From Chlorops oryzae (lineage: Eukaryota > Arthropoda > Insecta > Diptera > Chloropidae): DNA of 64,000 bases. This document shows, in pieces, positions 30,496 through 42,427 of this stretch. Under the pieces are notes generated by a model. The model had not been told where the DNA came from, did no database searches, and worked only from the letters and a program-made list of their open reading frames with translations. Where the stretch lies: contig CM035806.1 in the NCBI GenBank assembly GCA_020466095.1, positions 129,170,734 to 129,234,733 on the forward strand. The letters are read 5' to 3'. Every line of letters begins with the position of its first letter. The stretch's first letter is position 1. The position numbers and the translations under genes are program-made.

Positions 30496-33400
30496 TTATT
30501 CACAATATTCTATGTTGTTATCTGGCTCTACAATATAAGTTTTTCCATTTATTTTAACAACAAAACATAAATTAAGAATTATATTTACATCAATAAGTAT
30601 TGGAGATGAATGTAATGTTATAGGGTTAAATATATATGGAATTACGACGTTCGTTATGTTCCCATTAAAATTATCTGCTGCAGTTTGTATGACATTTAAT
30701 GAAGAACTGAATTGAAAACAGTTGGGACCAACTATTTCTTGAAAAAATGCATAAAATTTCGAATTCACGCAATTCAATTCACAGGTAACGGTGATGCAAT
30801 TACATACTTTTATAAAATATTCAACGTATCCAAATTTCGAAGTTTTTTCAGAAACTATTTGAACACAGTATGAATCAGATGAAGTTTTTCTTTTGTAGCG
30901 TTTGGAGTAAATTGTTTGATTTTTAATCTTTAATCGTAAAAATTTCGATATTTTTAGGCTGCTACGGTTTGATATTTCTTCAACCTTGTGTAGTGCTAAC
31001 GTCAGATCCTGGGGAATACCATTTAGAACCACCACTTTCCCCAGTGCGTAAATATGAGGTGCTATCTGGCGAAGGGGGCTTACTCTTTTTCCTATTGTAT
31101 TTAATTTGTTACAATATTTGAAAACTTCGGAGTCATTATCAGTATTTCTCAATTTATTTGCTGCTATTGCCTGATAAGATACTTTTGAATATATTTGTAA
31201 GCCGATATAGCGTGTGCCATGAACATAATTCTTAATTTTTCCAAGAAGATCTTCAAACGGGAAACAAGAAGTAACCCACAGTGGTCCAAGATCTAGGACA
31301 ACGTCTGGTAAGTGTCGTAAGCAGTGAATATTAAAAGTAGCAAATTGCGGATCGTATAAGGTTTGAAATTTAGCTACAAATGCTGTCAAAAGTTTCCTAC
31401 TCAAATCGAGATCTTCGTGTTTTATTGATTTTTGATTTAGCAAGAATATGCCTACAACTAACTCTGAGTAGTGGTGGAAATATTTTTCTTCCATCAGATC
31501 CTCGAATATTGGCAGTGAATAAAATAAAAGAAAATATTTCCATTCACTAGCTTTCCAGTAATGTGAATGTTTTGTTAAAGTTCGGGGCATTCTTTTTATA
31601 AAACTTGGTGGGTTAATTTTTTTTAATCGATCATCTACAATATTTGCATGAGTATGTAGTGACCAACGTTTATATCTATAAGCACCATCGAATAGTAACT
31701 TCATCAGATATTTTGTTACTCCAAGATAAACATTATGCATCACATCAATCGCTGTTCCACGTATCATATCCGGCATTAATTTACTCAAAGTTGTTGGACC
31801 TTTCACTCCATAAATTGTTCTTCGATTTGCTACAGCTGAGTCCACTAACTCTTCGTAAGTTTCGATAGTACGATTCACTAAGTGTCCTTCAAATGGATAT
31901 ATGTGTGTGTTTCCATGTACACCTTCTTCTCTTATAGTGTAACCTTTCGCGTAACATCTTGGGCAGCCATAGTCTCCATTGAACCGAATATGATTTAAAA
32001 AGTCAGATCTAGCCAAAGCGTCGCAGGTTCCACACAAAATAGATGCTTTAACGATTTGCAAATTTAATGAATTTGGCACTTGAAAACTCACGCCATTATT
32101 GAAAGCTACCATTTGTAAATAAATTGGTCGCAGAAATGAATTTATCTCAGGATCTGAAGCACCAAACCATAACCCGACTAGAATCATGTTTTCCTTCATG
32201 ATTCGTTTTTTATAAGGAAGTTCATTTATTACTAGGTAAAATGGCCATGCACTGGATTTAGCTGATTTGAATATTGGTACACCATCAGTGTGCCACATAA
32301 ACGTAAGATGGTAATCATAAGAATGTGGATCAAGTGCCCTCATGTATTCTTTGTATAAAATACCATCATATATGTCTTCAATATTGGCATTGTGTTGTTT
32401 TATACGATTTTTTTTATATGACAAATTTTCGACAAATCCCGGTTGCATGATAAGTCTTTGCAATTGATTAGCGATTGGAATTTCGATAAAGTATAGATTT
32501 TCAGATTGATCATGTGTATTATTACAGCAATTACATACGGAATTTTTGGACGCAAGATCGCTTGTGCATTTTGAACAATAGTAGTGTTTCTTTAAAGGAA
32601 TTTCACTGCCAATGAAATATTTTTGAAATTTGTAGACAGTTTTTTTGTGATGAGAATCTGTAGGCAAATGCAGAGATATAAGCGATAAAAGGTCTGCAAA
32701 AGCATTCCCACTTATATTGTACTTCGTAGCATATATGAATATAGATAGCATACTTTCTGATAGTTTAAGAGGTGCGTTTTCGTATATGAGAGGATCATTA
32801 TCATTATTAATGTCAGCATCGCTATCGTCATCATTGTAGTCGGCGTTTTTATAATAACCATTTTTGTCGTCGTCACTGTCACTATCATTTTTATTGTAAA
32901 TTAATTCCTCATCATCATCAGAGGTTTCATCGTGCTCTTCTGTTTCTTCGGTTCCTGAATTTTCACGCAATTGCGCTCCTACCTCAACTTCATGATCACT
33001 ATTATCATTATCATATCTGTTGTAAATTAATTCCTCATCATCATCAGAGGTTTCATCGTGCTCTTCTGTTTCTTCGGTTCCTGAATTTTCACGCAATTGC
33101 GCTCCTACCTCAACTTCATGATCACTATTATCATTATCATATCTGTTGTAAATTAATTCCTCATCATCATCAGAGGTTTCATCGTGCTCTTCTGTTTCTT
33201 GGGTTTCTGAATGCCCATTATAAGTAGCTGAATTTATAGTTGGATTACTTTGATAAATACGTTGGTGAACGTTATCAGCACAAATATTGCTCTGCCTAAA
33301 AATATAAACAAAAATTATTTTCAAATAAATTACGTTTAAGATACATAGTTTTAATTACACATCCCAGCAATCAATCTAACTTCTTTAAGACTAATGTTGC

Positions 33401-33735
33401 GAAGCTGCTGCAAGCTCGCCGAAAAACCGCGAAAAAATATCGCTATATCTTTGACTTTGCAGTCAAACATAAGAAACAAGTAAGGGTGTTATAGTCAGGC
33501 GAGCCTGACAATACAATACCAGACACAAACTTGTATGTTTGAATAGTTTTTTAAACAGGTCCTAAAATATGCATACATGCTTTTGCAGTCTAATTTGAAG
33601 TCAAAATGATTATGGCTATACGAACAATACTTACTGTTCGTCAAGCGATGGTTCACTTCTCATTCTCTTCAACAACGCCCATCTTCTTGTTCTACAATAA
33701 TCTGATAAATTCGTAGAATTTTTTATTTTCGGCAT
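30496..33735 (-). CDS. CMC (Tnp2-type) transposase, two exons
   Basis: Exon 1 (33735-33635) starts MPKIKNSTNLSDYC and ends at a GTAAGTATT donor. The acceptor TTTTTAG lies before exon 2 (33295-30496), and the frame is kept; the product is about 966 residues. After a long acidic low-complexity region with 42-residue repeats come a Cys-rich knuckle (YYCSKCTSD...CNCC) and the Tnp2 core: FMWHTDGVPIFKS (first Asp), ENMILVGLWFGASD, FNGDYGCPRCYAKG, RGTAIDVMHNVYLG (second Asp) and CFPFEDLLGKIKNYVHG (Glu). It would cut and join the element's ends. No stop or frameshift is present. Exon 1 is an inference from splice signals; a start inside exon 2 is possible. Confidence 0.85.
32890..33206 (-). repeat. 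126-bp tandem repeat coding acidic 42-residue units
   Basis: About two and a half direct copies encode EETEEHDETSDDDEELIYNR-type units in the N-terminal region of the CMC transposase. Period 126 is a multiple of three, and the first two copies are almost identical, suggesting recent expansion. Confidence 0.85.
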
Positions 33736-34347
33736 TTTGATAAACGGTTATTACAAATTTGAGTGAAAGAAGCACTTAACCTTGATTTAAGGAACTATTG
33801 TAACATAGAGCTCAAAATGTATTTATGAAACTTCGATAAATCGGGTAATTTTTCAATACGGTTGAATCAAGTGATGTTAATCCATTCGATTGCAGTCCAG
33901 AAGAAAATCGATTAGTGGCGTCGGACCTTGAGCTCACCCATAAAAATTTATATTTCGTCCTCCTGCAGCCACGCCCACAAATGGAGATTTTTCGTAACTT
34001 ACGTAAAGAAAGGCAAAACATAGTGCGTCAATATTGTCGGGACGCTGGGTATATGAAAGTGGGCTTCAACCACTTTAGCTTTTTTACTTGTTATATTTGA
34101 AAAATATGCGCGCGGAAACGTATGATTATATAATGCAGTAAAATGCCAAATCCATACAAAACAATGGCACCAAAGCCTGGTGCCAGCTATCAACGCAAAG
34201 TAAAAATTGTGCCTCGTTTTTTGTTTAGTGAAATAATCATTATAATCAGAATCATGAAATAATTTTTTCGACGCAACTGCAATCGGTGTATCGAATAAAA
34301 TCGGTAATTCAATAATATATCGACAGTTCTATTGTGAAATAAATAAA
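33736..34347. promoter_or_regulatory. Divergent intergenic region of the CMC element
   Basis: The 612 bp between the two start codons must hold both promoters. It contains CACGCCCACAAATGGAGA/TTTTTCGTAACTTACG (33970-34000), related to the array at 54976-55370, and an ACTTTAGCTTTTTTACTTGTTA end at 34072-34093. An inverted match AACAAGTAA lies at 33476 in intron 1. Some of it may be a secondary repeat insertion. Confidence 0.4.
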
Positions 34348-36426
34348 ATGGGAAAAAAATCAAAATTCCGTTGGGTTTTGATATTTTGGCCAGACACTTG
34401 TGAGATTACCGTTTTGAGTTTGCTCGATATTGCGCAAGTTGTTAAACTAAAGTCTATCAAAACTGGCTGGAAAGGTGATCTACCGTGGATTGACGAACAC
34501 GATATAACTACAATTTATGAAGCAAAAATTTTAAAAATATCCTGTAAGTATGTTTCCATTATATTTTTGATATCTATGCTATAAGATAACATTTTGCTGG
34601 TTTTTAATAAATAGGTGATAGAGATTATTTATTACGCTTAAACGTTGATGTTTATGGTTCTATCTTGAAAAAGAAATTCCCACCACACATCATGTCTCTT
34701 TCTCAACAATTGAAGAGCGAGAGAAAGCAAACCAAAAGAACGAAAGAAAGTATCCACGAGAAGAAGCAAGTGGAAACAATGAATTTGCAAAATCTCCAGA
34801 AAATTTCATTACCAAATAGAGATACCATATACACTGAGCAAACTCCTCAACAAATTATTTCCCAATGCGAACAATGCCAAACATGTATATGCAAGGAGTG
34901 GACATCACGCAGTAAATATAAATTCGATTATTCATGATAAATATTTTATAATAATATATTATTATGATTGTGATAAATTTCAGTCACTCCAGAGTATGTG
35001 GAAATCTTTGGGCTTCATTACGAAGCATTGAAGAAGCATGTGGCAAAATTGTATCCGTCGTCAGATTTTACAAATACCAATGCTGTAAGATATCGTTCTT
35101 TTATCCATATTATTATAAATTGCGATGTGTATAATTATATATTGCTGATCCACATTTTTCTATGTTATAGGTTGAATTATATCCAGGAACCAACGTTTAC
35201 ATGCAACAAAATGAAATAGATTTTATTGTTGCAAAATTCAACAAGAAACGTGCTTTTGTACGAAAGGTAGTGACACACCTGATAGGAGGGGAACAAAATT
35301 TAATAAGCTGTGAAACGGCGGAAAAATTGAACAGTCGACACGAGAACATCCGAACGGCAGTAATAGGTAATTATGTATATCGCAATAAACACACTCATAA
35401 CTTTGAGCGAAATTCGCCGTTATCATTATCATGGTACCATTGATATATGAATATTTTACAGGTTATATGAAAAACAATTTTAAAATAATGCTGACCGTAA
35501 GGGAATTTAACAATATTATCAACCACAAAATCTATGCATTGAAAAAAAATATCCAATTGACCGAACAGGAAAAAGAGCAAGAGCGAAAGGAGAGCATTGA
35601 AAGGGCTGTAGAAAGTCGACAAAAAAAAGGGGCTTATTCAAAGAAAAGGAGAAGTAAGTACACAAATAATTGACAACGCACTATCATATTACAAAATATA
35701 ACAATATAAAATAACTATATATTCTTGACACAGTTTCAAGGACATCTGACGATGAACAGCCATCCACATCGGCAACGAAAAAATTGTCACTAACACCACC
35801 GCAACCATCTCTATCATCGAATATAGATCCACAACATTCTAATAAAAAGATTATCGGCAGGGAAGCTGGTGCAGAAAGAGCGGGAACAAATTGTCGAAAC
35901 AATGCAAGAAATTCGAAGAAAACGAAAAGTAAGTACATATTAAAATATGCAAATGAGTGTTTTTTTATATTTTCATTCAAAGTAATTAATGTATCTAAAA
36001 TAAATTCTTTTCTCTGCAGCTTTCACTTCTTCCAGTAATGAGCGCGATCCAGCACCACCATCATTTGTTAAATTTGTATCAACCGACAACACAGAGCCAG
36101 TAGCAATACCACCCCGTTTCAAATTATCAAGAGAATCTTCAGAAGCATCACTTTCTTCAACCCGTATACTCTCATCAGAAGTTATAAGCCTTTCAGCAAC
36201 GCAACCTCCAGCAACATCGACAGAAATGTCGCAATCATTTATTCCGTCCACTCAAACTAATCATTCATACCCTCCCAACCCACAACCTTTCATTCATCCT
36301 CCAAATTACTTCAATAACCATAACTACAACCCATATCATACTTTTACTTATCCTAACTATCAGCATTACCGCGCTATGCCAAATTTTCCTGAAGAAAATC
36401 CTTCTCCAAATTTGACACCTTTATAA
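34348..36426 (+). CDS. BEN-domain-like accessory protein of the CMC element, seven exons
   Basis: GT-AG splicing joins 34348-34543, 34615-34911, 34984-35084, 35171-35366, 35462-35653, 35734-35928 and 36020-36426, all in frame, giving about 530 residues. The N-terminus (KFRWVLIFWPDTCEITVLSL) resembles the first domain of insect BEN proteins. Residues from exons 3-5 form a BEN-like helical domain (FVRKVVTHLIGGEQNLISC, RHENIRTAVIG, FNNIINHKIYALKKN). The C-terminal 200 residues are Ser/Pro/Asn-rich, ending with Tyr/Pro-rich repeats. BEN domains bind DNA, so by analogy with plant CACTA elements it may recognise the subterminal arrays; that role is inference. AATAAA follows at about 36446. Confidence 0.75.
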
Positions 36427-36639
36427 GTAGATTACACTAACTGAGAAATAAATATTTTTGGTTTTTTCAGGACATCTCAATACCATTTTCTTTTGTACTT
36501 GAGTTATGCATTTAATATTAGAGAACATACATATTTAACGCTGTACCATAACATTCACCATAATGGACAATTAATAAATAAATAATTTCACGAAAGTGCG
36601 ATTCAAATATTCATTTCCAGAAAATGTAAGCTAAAAATT

Positions 36640-37220
36640 TGGGCCCGCTTTAGTATGATTTGAGCGCGTTGCGGGCCCGTTGCGGGCACAATATAGGCAT
36701 TTTTCTAAAAATTTGGGCTCGCTTTAGTATGATTTGGGCGCGTTGCGGGCCCGTTGCAGGCCCGATATAAGCATTTTTCTGAAAATTTGGGCGCGTTGCG
36801 GGCCCAATCTTGGCTTTTTTCTGAAAATTTGGATGTGTTGCGGGCCCAATATAGGCATTTTTCTAAAAATTTGGGCTCGCTTTAGTATGATTTGGGCGCG
36901 TTACGGGCCCAATATGGACTTGTTTCTAAAAATTTGGGCGCGTTTTAGCAAGATTTGGTTGTGATGCGGGCGCGTTGTGAGCGCGTTGCGGGCGCATTTG
37001 TTCACTACCTGTGCCTGTTGCGGGCGCGTTAAGGGCTCGTTTTCGAATATTTTTCCAAAAATTTGGGTGTGTTGCGGGCTCGTTGCGGGCGCGAAAAATA
37101 AATTCGAATATTTTTAGTTGGGTACCCGTGCCTGTTGCGGGCGCGTTGCGGGCATGTTGCTGGATTTTTTTCTAAAAATTTGCGCGTGTTGCGGGCGCGT
37201 TGCGGGCGCGCAAAATACAT
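36640..37220. repeat. Right subterminal repeat array of the CMC element
   Basis: GGGCGCGTTGCGGGCCC-type units (inverse of the left array) alternate with TTTTTCT(A/G)AAAATTTGGGC and GCTTTAGTATGATTTG spacers, about fifteen units. It is longer than the left array, and the outermost units are GGGCGCGTTGCGGGC rather than GGGCCC. Confidence 0.8.
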
Positions 37221-37878
37221 AAGGTTTTTTTTACTCGGGTAATGTCTGATTTCCAATTATTCATCAGATGCAGAACGTTTTACGCTGCGTCCACAACAAC
37301 GCAATTGATTTGAGCTACTTCCATATGCTTGCATGTGCTTGCGCACCTGACGCGTAATTGGAGATGGCACTTAGGGGCGCAAAAGACGAAAAAAATTTCC
37401 CACCAAACTTTTAGACGTAACTGCGAATCATTTGCGACGTATAGTGAACCAGGGTGTTACTTGATACGTACCGTAAGTGAGAAGCGACTTATAACGAGAC
37501 CCCACTGTAATACAAATGAGTAGATAATTACATAGCCCCACAAAAAAGTGCCAGACCCAAGTCTCACTGTGCTTACTAACATTTTTCGGGGTCACTGAAT
37601 CCAAATTTTAATTAAATATACATAACTGCATCGGGTCTACGCTTTGCTGTAAGGTAAACAAAATTGGCGCTAAAGCCCCGGTCGATAATACGTTTTTCGA
37701 TTTATACATTTATCTGGAACCGAAGGAACAATGTGGACCTCAAAATTCGAATCGGCGACTCCGAGAGCATATAATATGCATGGTGAGACCCCTGGGTTCG
37801 ACACATTTTCTATATTTATTGCAAACTATTTAAAATTATTTGTCTTATATTTTCCATCCAGCTTTGTTGACGTTCATT

Positions 37879-38305
37879 ATTTTCAACAATACTAAATGGT
37901 TGATTGTCTTTACATATCATATATATTAGGGCATCATTTATTTTTAAGCTTTAATTTGTTCAAAGCTTGAAATGATCGATTTTTGGCGTTTTGGCGCCGA
38001 AGGACCAGGAACATTTTCATTTCCTTCTGAAGAGTCAGATACTTCATCAGATTCTTTATTCGATTTTATTACATCCGCAGAGTTCGTTAACGGTAGCAAA
38101 TCAGCAACTTTAGGAACTGTTTGTGTATTTTCATTATTAAAAGCCCAAAACGCAGACTTATGTACATTTTTTATGTGAAAATTAAATTAGTTGTATTTCC
38201 ACAAGATTTTATGGCCTTTTGACACAGTTTACATTTTGCAGAATTACTGATTCCTTCAGTTTTTTCGTAGAACCTCCAAACACTGCTCTTCTTGGAAGGC
38301 CCCAT
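37879..38305 (-). pseudogene. Truncated hAT transposase N-terminus (duplicate)
   Basis: Duplicate of the first about 140 codons of the hAT/ZBED transposase, cut at the duplication junction. The ATG at 38305 and codon 15 (Lys, not stop) are intact, but the same BED-finger frameshift near 38180 is present, so that lesion predates the duplication while the stop in the left copy postdates it (or was reverted). Confidence 0.8.
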
Positions 38306-39788
38306 CGCTTTGTGTAATAACCATTAAAAAAAGGGAAATTCATTATAACTAGAGCTACAAATCGTCGCACAGTGTGCCGACTCCATACATTGCTTGGCAA
38401 AAAATAGAAGGAGTTGTCGTAGAGCAATGAAATTTGGCATGGAGGTTTTTTTTTATAAAATTAAGAAATTTTGAAAAAATTTTAAAAATCCAACCACCCC
38501 AACCCCCACCCCCATGTAAAGGGGGGACCCAAATTCCGCAATTTTAGTCCTACAGACTTGAAATTTGGAGCAGAGCTTAAATTCATGCTCTAAAATTGGA
38601 AAAATTTAACTTGGGTGGGCTGCCACGCCCACTTTTTGTGCTACGCCTACTCAAAGTTGGGAGATACAGGGGTAATGAACCCCCTGCAAATCGTATAAAA
38701 TTTTTATAAAAATTGATGAATTTCAATTTAATTGTAAAAATCAAACATGTTTTCAATAGAAAAATTTTAAAAAGACCAGCCCAGCCTTGCCAAAGAAAAG
38801 AAAGCGAGGTGGAAAAAACAGTGAATTTCAATGTATAAATCCCATATATTTGATACTGACGCTTACGTTATTCTTGAATTGTAGAGTTTTTTTATTTGAT
38901 AAATTTCAAAGGAATAACTCACAATTAAATTTCTTTGCGTTTTTAACGTTCATATAAGGTGTAGTAAAAAGATATATAGCTTATTAAGCCATATAAAACT
39001 TGTAGTTATAATGCATATATCATCTAAATTAAAGAACAAAGTATTATTTGAAAGGTAATTAAGTTGAGTTTATTCTATTGGTTTTTTTTAAGAGATATTA
39101 AATTTTTACTTATGCTTTTTTAAGTGCAGCTATGTATACATATACATTTTTATTTAAATTTATTCTAAGATTTAATCATCTGAAGAGCTGCAGTTAGAAT
39201 CTTCCGATAAAAAGTCTTCCAAATCTATTTCTAAACAAGAATCCGAAGCCGTTTCATCTTTTTGTTCTACCAAAATATATGCTTTAATTTCTTCATTGGA
39301 GATCTTTCCTTTTTGCTTCAATTTTCTATATTTTGAAATAAGTGGCTCCGAAGACAACAGTAAATTTTTTAAAACGTCTCTGTTAGCTGCCTCTCTGGAA
39401 CATTTACGGGCTTTTTGCAATCTAGCATATCTGAATTCCTTATGCCGAGCCTCTAGTCAAAGACCTTATAACTACCAAGATGTCTAACGCGCATACAAAC
39501 GAATGGCACAAAGCGAATCAAATTTTGAAAACTATGAAGCAAGTTAGGGAGAGCAAAAAAAGTTTTTGCTCTCTTATTGTCTCTCAAAAAAGCTCGTTCG
39601 TTTTGTATTCGTTTTTCAATTTTTTTTTTTTTTTTTTTTTTTGTGCACTCACATTAATGCAAGGCTGAGAGCCAGATTATTTTGAACATATAATTTAGAG
39701 CAGGCATCTCCAAAATGGGAAAGGCATTTGTGTTAGTGAGCAAGAGAGCGAATGCGCTGAAAAAAATTTCAACACTAATTGCGTGCGC

Positions 39789-40136
39789 TCAATAAAATTT
39801 TCCATCTGAAAAAGGTCTACCATATTTGATAATATCATACGAAATTAAGTTAGACAAAGACATTTTCAAATCATTTTGTTTTATTTTAGCTACTTTTACA
39901 TTTTCTATTTCTCCGATTCTTGAAATCCACAGTTTAAATTTTTGCAATACAGATTCTTTTTTATCTTTAAAAACCTTTTCCCTTTCCACGCCATGGATTT
40001 TATTGAACTCAGAATGTTGACTTTCAACATGTTTTCTTAAAAAAGATTCATTCCTTGTTTTAAATGACTTCCCACATATAACCCAAAGCATGTTCTCAAA
40101 AGCATTTGGGATCATAAAGTAGGCTTTGCATTCCAT
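39789..40136 (-). pseudogene. BED/hAT-like N-terminal protein fragment
   Basis: 115 residues resemble the start of the GTF2IRD2/ZBED5-type hAT proteins: a zinc-finger-like ICGKSFKTRNESFLRKHVESQH, then a long helix and NLISYDIIKYGRPFSDGKF (the conserved xxxxIAKxGKPFxDGEF step). One finger cysteine appears replaced (WVIC). The rest of the transposase is absent. The start codon is 11 bp from the mariner insertion. Confidence 0.55.
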
Positions 40137-40148
40137 TTTGATAAAATA

Positions 40149-41433
40149 TTAGGTGTAGTAAAAAGAAATTTATTTTTGCATTAAATTGAGGGCTTTATTT
40201 AAGATAGTTAGAATGACCCGATTTAGGTCAAATATGCGCCGTTTTGTTCGATAGCTTGTTGCCATTTTAAAGGTAATTTCATTATGCCTCTCTCATAGAA
40301 GCCCCCGTTCCTATTAGCAAAAAATTGAGACAGTCGAATTTCAGAAGCCTCTCTTGAAGCGAATGTTTCACCAGCAAAATTGTTCGCCATGGACAGGAAC
40401 AGATGGTAATCACTTGGTGCCAGGTCCGGACTATAAGGTGGATGCAGAAGAACCTCCCAACCAAACTCCCGGAGCTTCTGGCGAGTCACTATCGATGTGT
40501 GTGGCCTGGCGTTGTCCTGATGGAACACAATTCCTCTCCTATTGGCCAAAGCTGGCCGCTTATGGGCGATTGCTTCCTTCAGACGGTCCAATTGTTGACA
40601 GTAGAGTTCCGAGTTAAGAGTTTTGCCGTATGGGAGCAGCTCATAGTAGATAATTCCCTACCAATCCCACCAAACACACAGCAAAACCTTCCTGGCCGTC
40701 AATCCTGGCTTGGCCACCGTTTCCGCCGGTTCACCGTGTTTCGACCACGACCGTTTTCGCTTGACGTTGTCGTAAGTGACCCACTTTTCATCACCAGTCA
40801 CCAACCGCTTCAGAAATGGGTCGATTTTGTTGCGGTTCAGCAGCGATTCGCAGATGGAAATTCGGTCTATGAGGTTTTTTTGCGTTAACTCGTGTGGCAC
40901 CCATACATCGAGCTTCTTTGTGTATCCAGCCTTATTCAAATGGTTCCAAACGGTTTTTTGTGCAATCTTTAGCTCTTTTGCAATCGAAACAGTGCAAACA
41001 TGACGGTCGGACTCGATAATTTCTATGATTTTATCGATATTTTCGACAATTGGCCTTCCAGTGCGTGGTGCATCCTTGACATCGAAGTTACCGGAACGGA
41101 ATCGACGAAACCAAAATTGCGCATGATTGGCTGTTACAGTATCAGGTCCATAAACGCTATTCACATTTTCAGCCGCCTGGCTTGCGTTTTCTCCCTTATC
41201 GAAGAAAATCTGTAAAATGTAGCGAATTTTCTCTTTGCTGATGTCCATCTTTGACAAGCTCTCAAACAAAACTGAATCAATCAATCAAAAAAGTGTCAAA
41301 TAAGCTTTTTTAGTAGGAACTGTCATCTTTCTAATGCCCCCTAGCGGAACACGATCGGACTTATACAACGCGAGATGCAGATAAATAACGCCATCTATTG
41401 GAAAAATAATGGATTTCTTTTTACTACACCTAA
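40149..41433 (-). mobile_element. mariner element, nearly complete (1285 bp)
   Basis: TIRs begin TTAGGTGTAGTAAAAAGAAA, with TA duplications (40147-40148, 41434-41435). The length is typical of mariner. It is nested in the 39458-42408 element. Confidence 0.9.
40223..41284 (-). pseudogene. mariner transposase with one internal stop
   Basis: The frame runs 354 codons with a single TAG at 40660-40658 and no frameshift. It has helix-turn-helix motifs (NHAQFWFRRFRSGNFDVKD; TGRPIVENIDKI) and the catalytic DD34D: TGDEKWVTYDN, IFHQDNARPHTS and HPPYSPDLAPSDYHLF. The transposase cuts at the TIRs and inserts at TA. The stop lies between the first two catalytic aspartates in WWDW-GIIYYELLP, so this copy cannot make a full protein unless the stop is read through. 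Met at 41284 or the internal Met (MDISKEK) 12 codons later could be the start. Confidence 0.9.
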
Positions 41434-42427
41434 TATTTTTTAAGTGTTTTTTAAAAAAAAGTTGCGCAGATCCGCTCGAAGTGTTTTCGTCGGGCGATTG
41501 CTACCGACTAAAGAAAGAGCGTAAGGCATACGTGTGAAGTGAGCTAGAAAAATTTTTCTATGGCGTGGAGGTCTCTGATTTAGAGTCTCAATTTTAGACT
41601 CTAAATTTTAGAGACAATAAGAGAGCAAGAATATCCTAGCCGGCAATTCGTTCTTTCGTGAGTTCATTGATGACATAACTCAAATATTAAATCTCAAACA
41701 ACTTTATGAGACGTAAAAAACGGATTTGGCGATAGCGTAACGGAAACTAAACGAAAATAGAACCTCACATTTGCTAGAACATGGCAATGTTAATTTTCAG
41801 CAACGAATTCCTCGGAATTCCATTGCGAAAATGCAAATCGCTCAACCTAACATTTTCCGACTGGCATACTTTCTCTCTTCCTACTTGCATGAATGTGTGT
41901 GCACACAAAACATATCAATTAGAAAATCGAAGCAGTGCCGTAGCAATTCTGTTTTGCGTGGGGAAAAATTATTTTTTCAATTTTAATGTCTATTTTAATT
42001 AAATCCACATTACATGCACGCTTTCAATGCATGTTTTTTCGATTGTCATTTATTTTTTCTCCTTTTTTAATTTTTTTTCATGGTTAAAAACCAAAATGCG
42101 TGGGGGGGAAATTCCCTCTTTCCCCTATGGTTGCTACGGCACTGAATCGAAGACAAATTAATACGAAGTTTTTTGAGAGACAAAACGATTTCTCATTTTA
42201 CATCCTCAGCGCTCGACATGCTTTATCCGCTCCTCAGCATAAGCGACCGCTCGTCCCGAAAGAAGGCATTCGGCTAACAAATGCCGAGAGACAATTTTGC
42301 TTTGCTGTAGAAGGCTGGTACCAGCCTCTGGTGCCATAGCTACGATTTCGTGTGAACATTTTTTTGTACTGCGTAAGACATCTTGGTAGTTATTATATAA
42401 AGTCTTTGCTCTAGTGCATCTTCCGAC

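Larger units (their letters stand above)
30094..37239. mobile_element. Complete CMC-superfamily (CACTA/Mirage-like) transposon, 7146 bp
   Basis: The termini are CCCGAGTAAAAAAAA and TTTTTTTTACTCGGG, flanked by TA (30092-30093, 37240-37241). The paralogous MITE at 44732-45052 reads GCTCTAATGTCTG across the insertion point, so the TSD is exactly TA. It carries a Tnp2-type transposase on the minus strand and a seven-exon BEN-like gene on the plus strand, transcribed divergently. Both ends carry GGGCCCGCAACGCGCCC-type repeat arrays. The inner parts of the two ends, including AATTAATAAATAAATAATTTCAC, are also inverted repeats, so each gene ends in a copy of the same polyadenylation region. Both genes look intact. 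Confidence 0.9.
29965..37507. mobile_element. pogo/Tigger-like MITE, left copy, interrupted by CMC element
   Basis: TIRs are CAGTGGGGTCTCGTTATAAG and its inverse with TA flanks (29963-29964, 37508-37509), as in the pogo branch of Tc1/mariner. Without the 7148-bp CMC insertion it is 395 bp. The paralogous copy at 44732-45052 is 74 bp shorter, lacking one internal CGACTTATAACGA block. Confidence 0.85.
26841..37878. repeat. Tandem duplication, left unit (contains CMC insertion)
   Basis: The segment starting ATTTTCAACAATACTAAATGG at 26841 recurs at 37879 in the same orientation. Without the 7148-bp CMC insertion plus TSD it is about 3.89 kb. It holds the 5' part of the hAT transposase gene, a Transib and a pogo-like MITE. 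ATTTTCAAC occurs at 26841, 37879 and 45424, marking start, junction and end, so the duplication used 9-bp microhomology. Confidence 0.9.
39458..42408. mobile_element. CAAAGAC-type TIR element with 7-bp TSD (2951 bp)
   Basis: The ends are CAAAGACCTTATAACTACC and (inverse) CAAAGACTTTATATAATAACTACC. TSD CTCTAGT (39451-39457, 42409-42415) is exactly 7 bp, confirmed against the uninterrupted paralogue at 28411-28417. A second inverted pair (TGCTCTCTTATTGTCTCT at 39563; inverse at 41609) lies inside. It holds the N-terminal piece of a BED/hAT-like protein and a nested mariner. A 7-bp TSD suggests a P-superfamily (1360/Galileo-like) element; the protein suggests hAT. Class unresolved. Confidence 0.75.
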
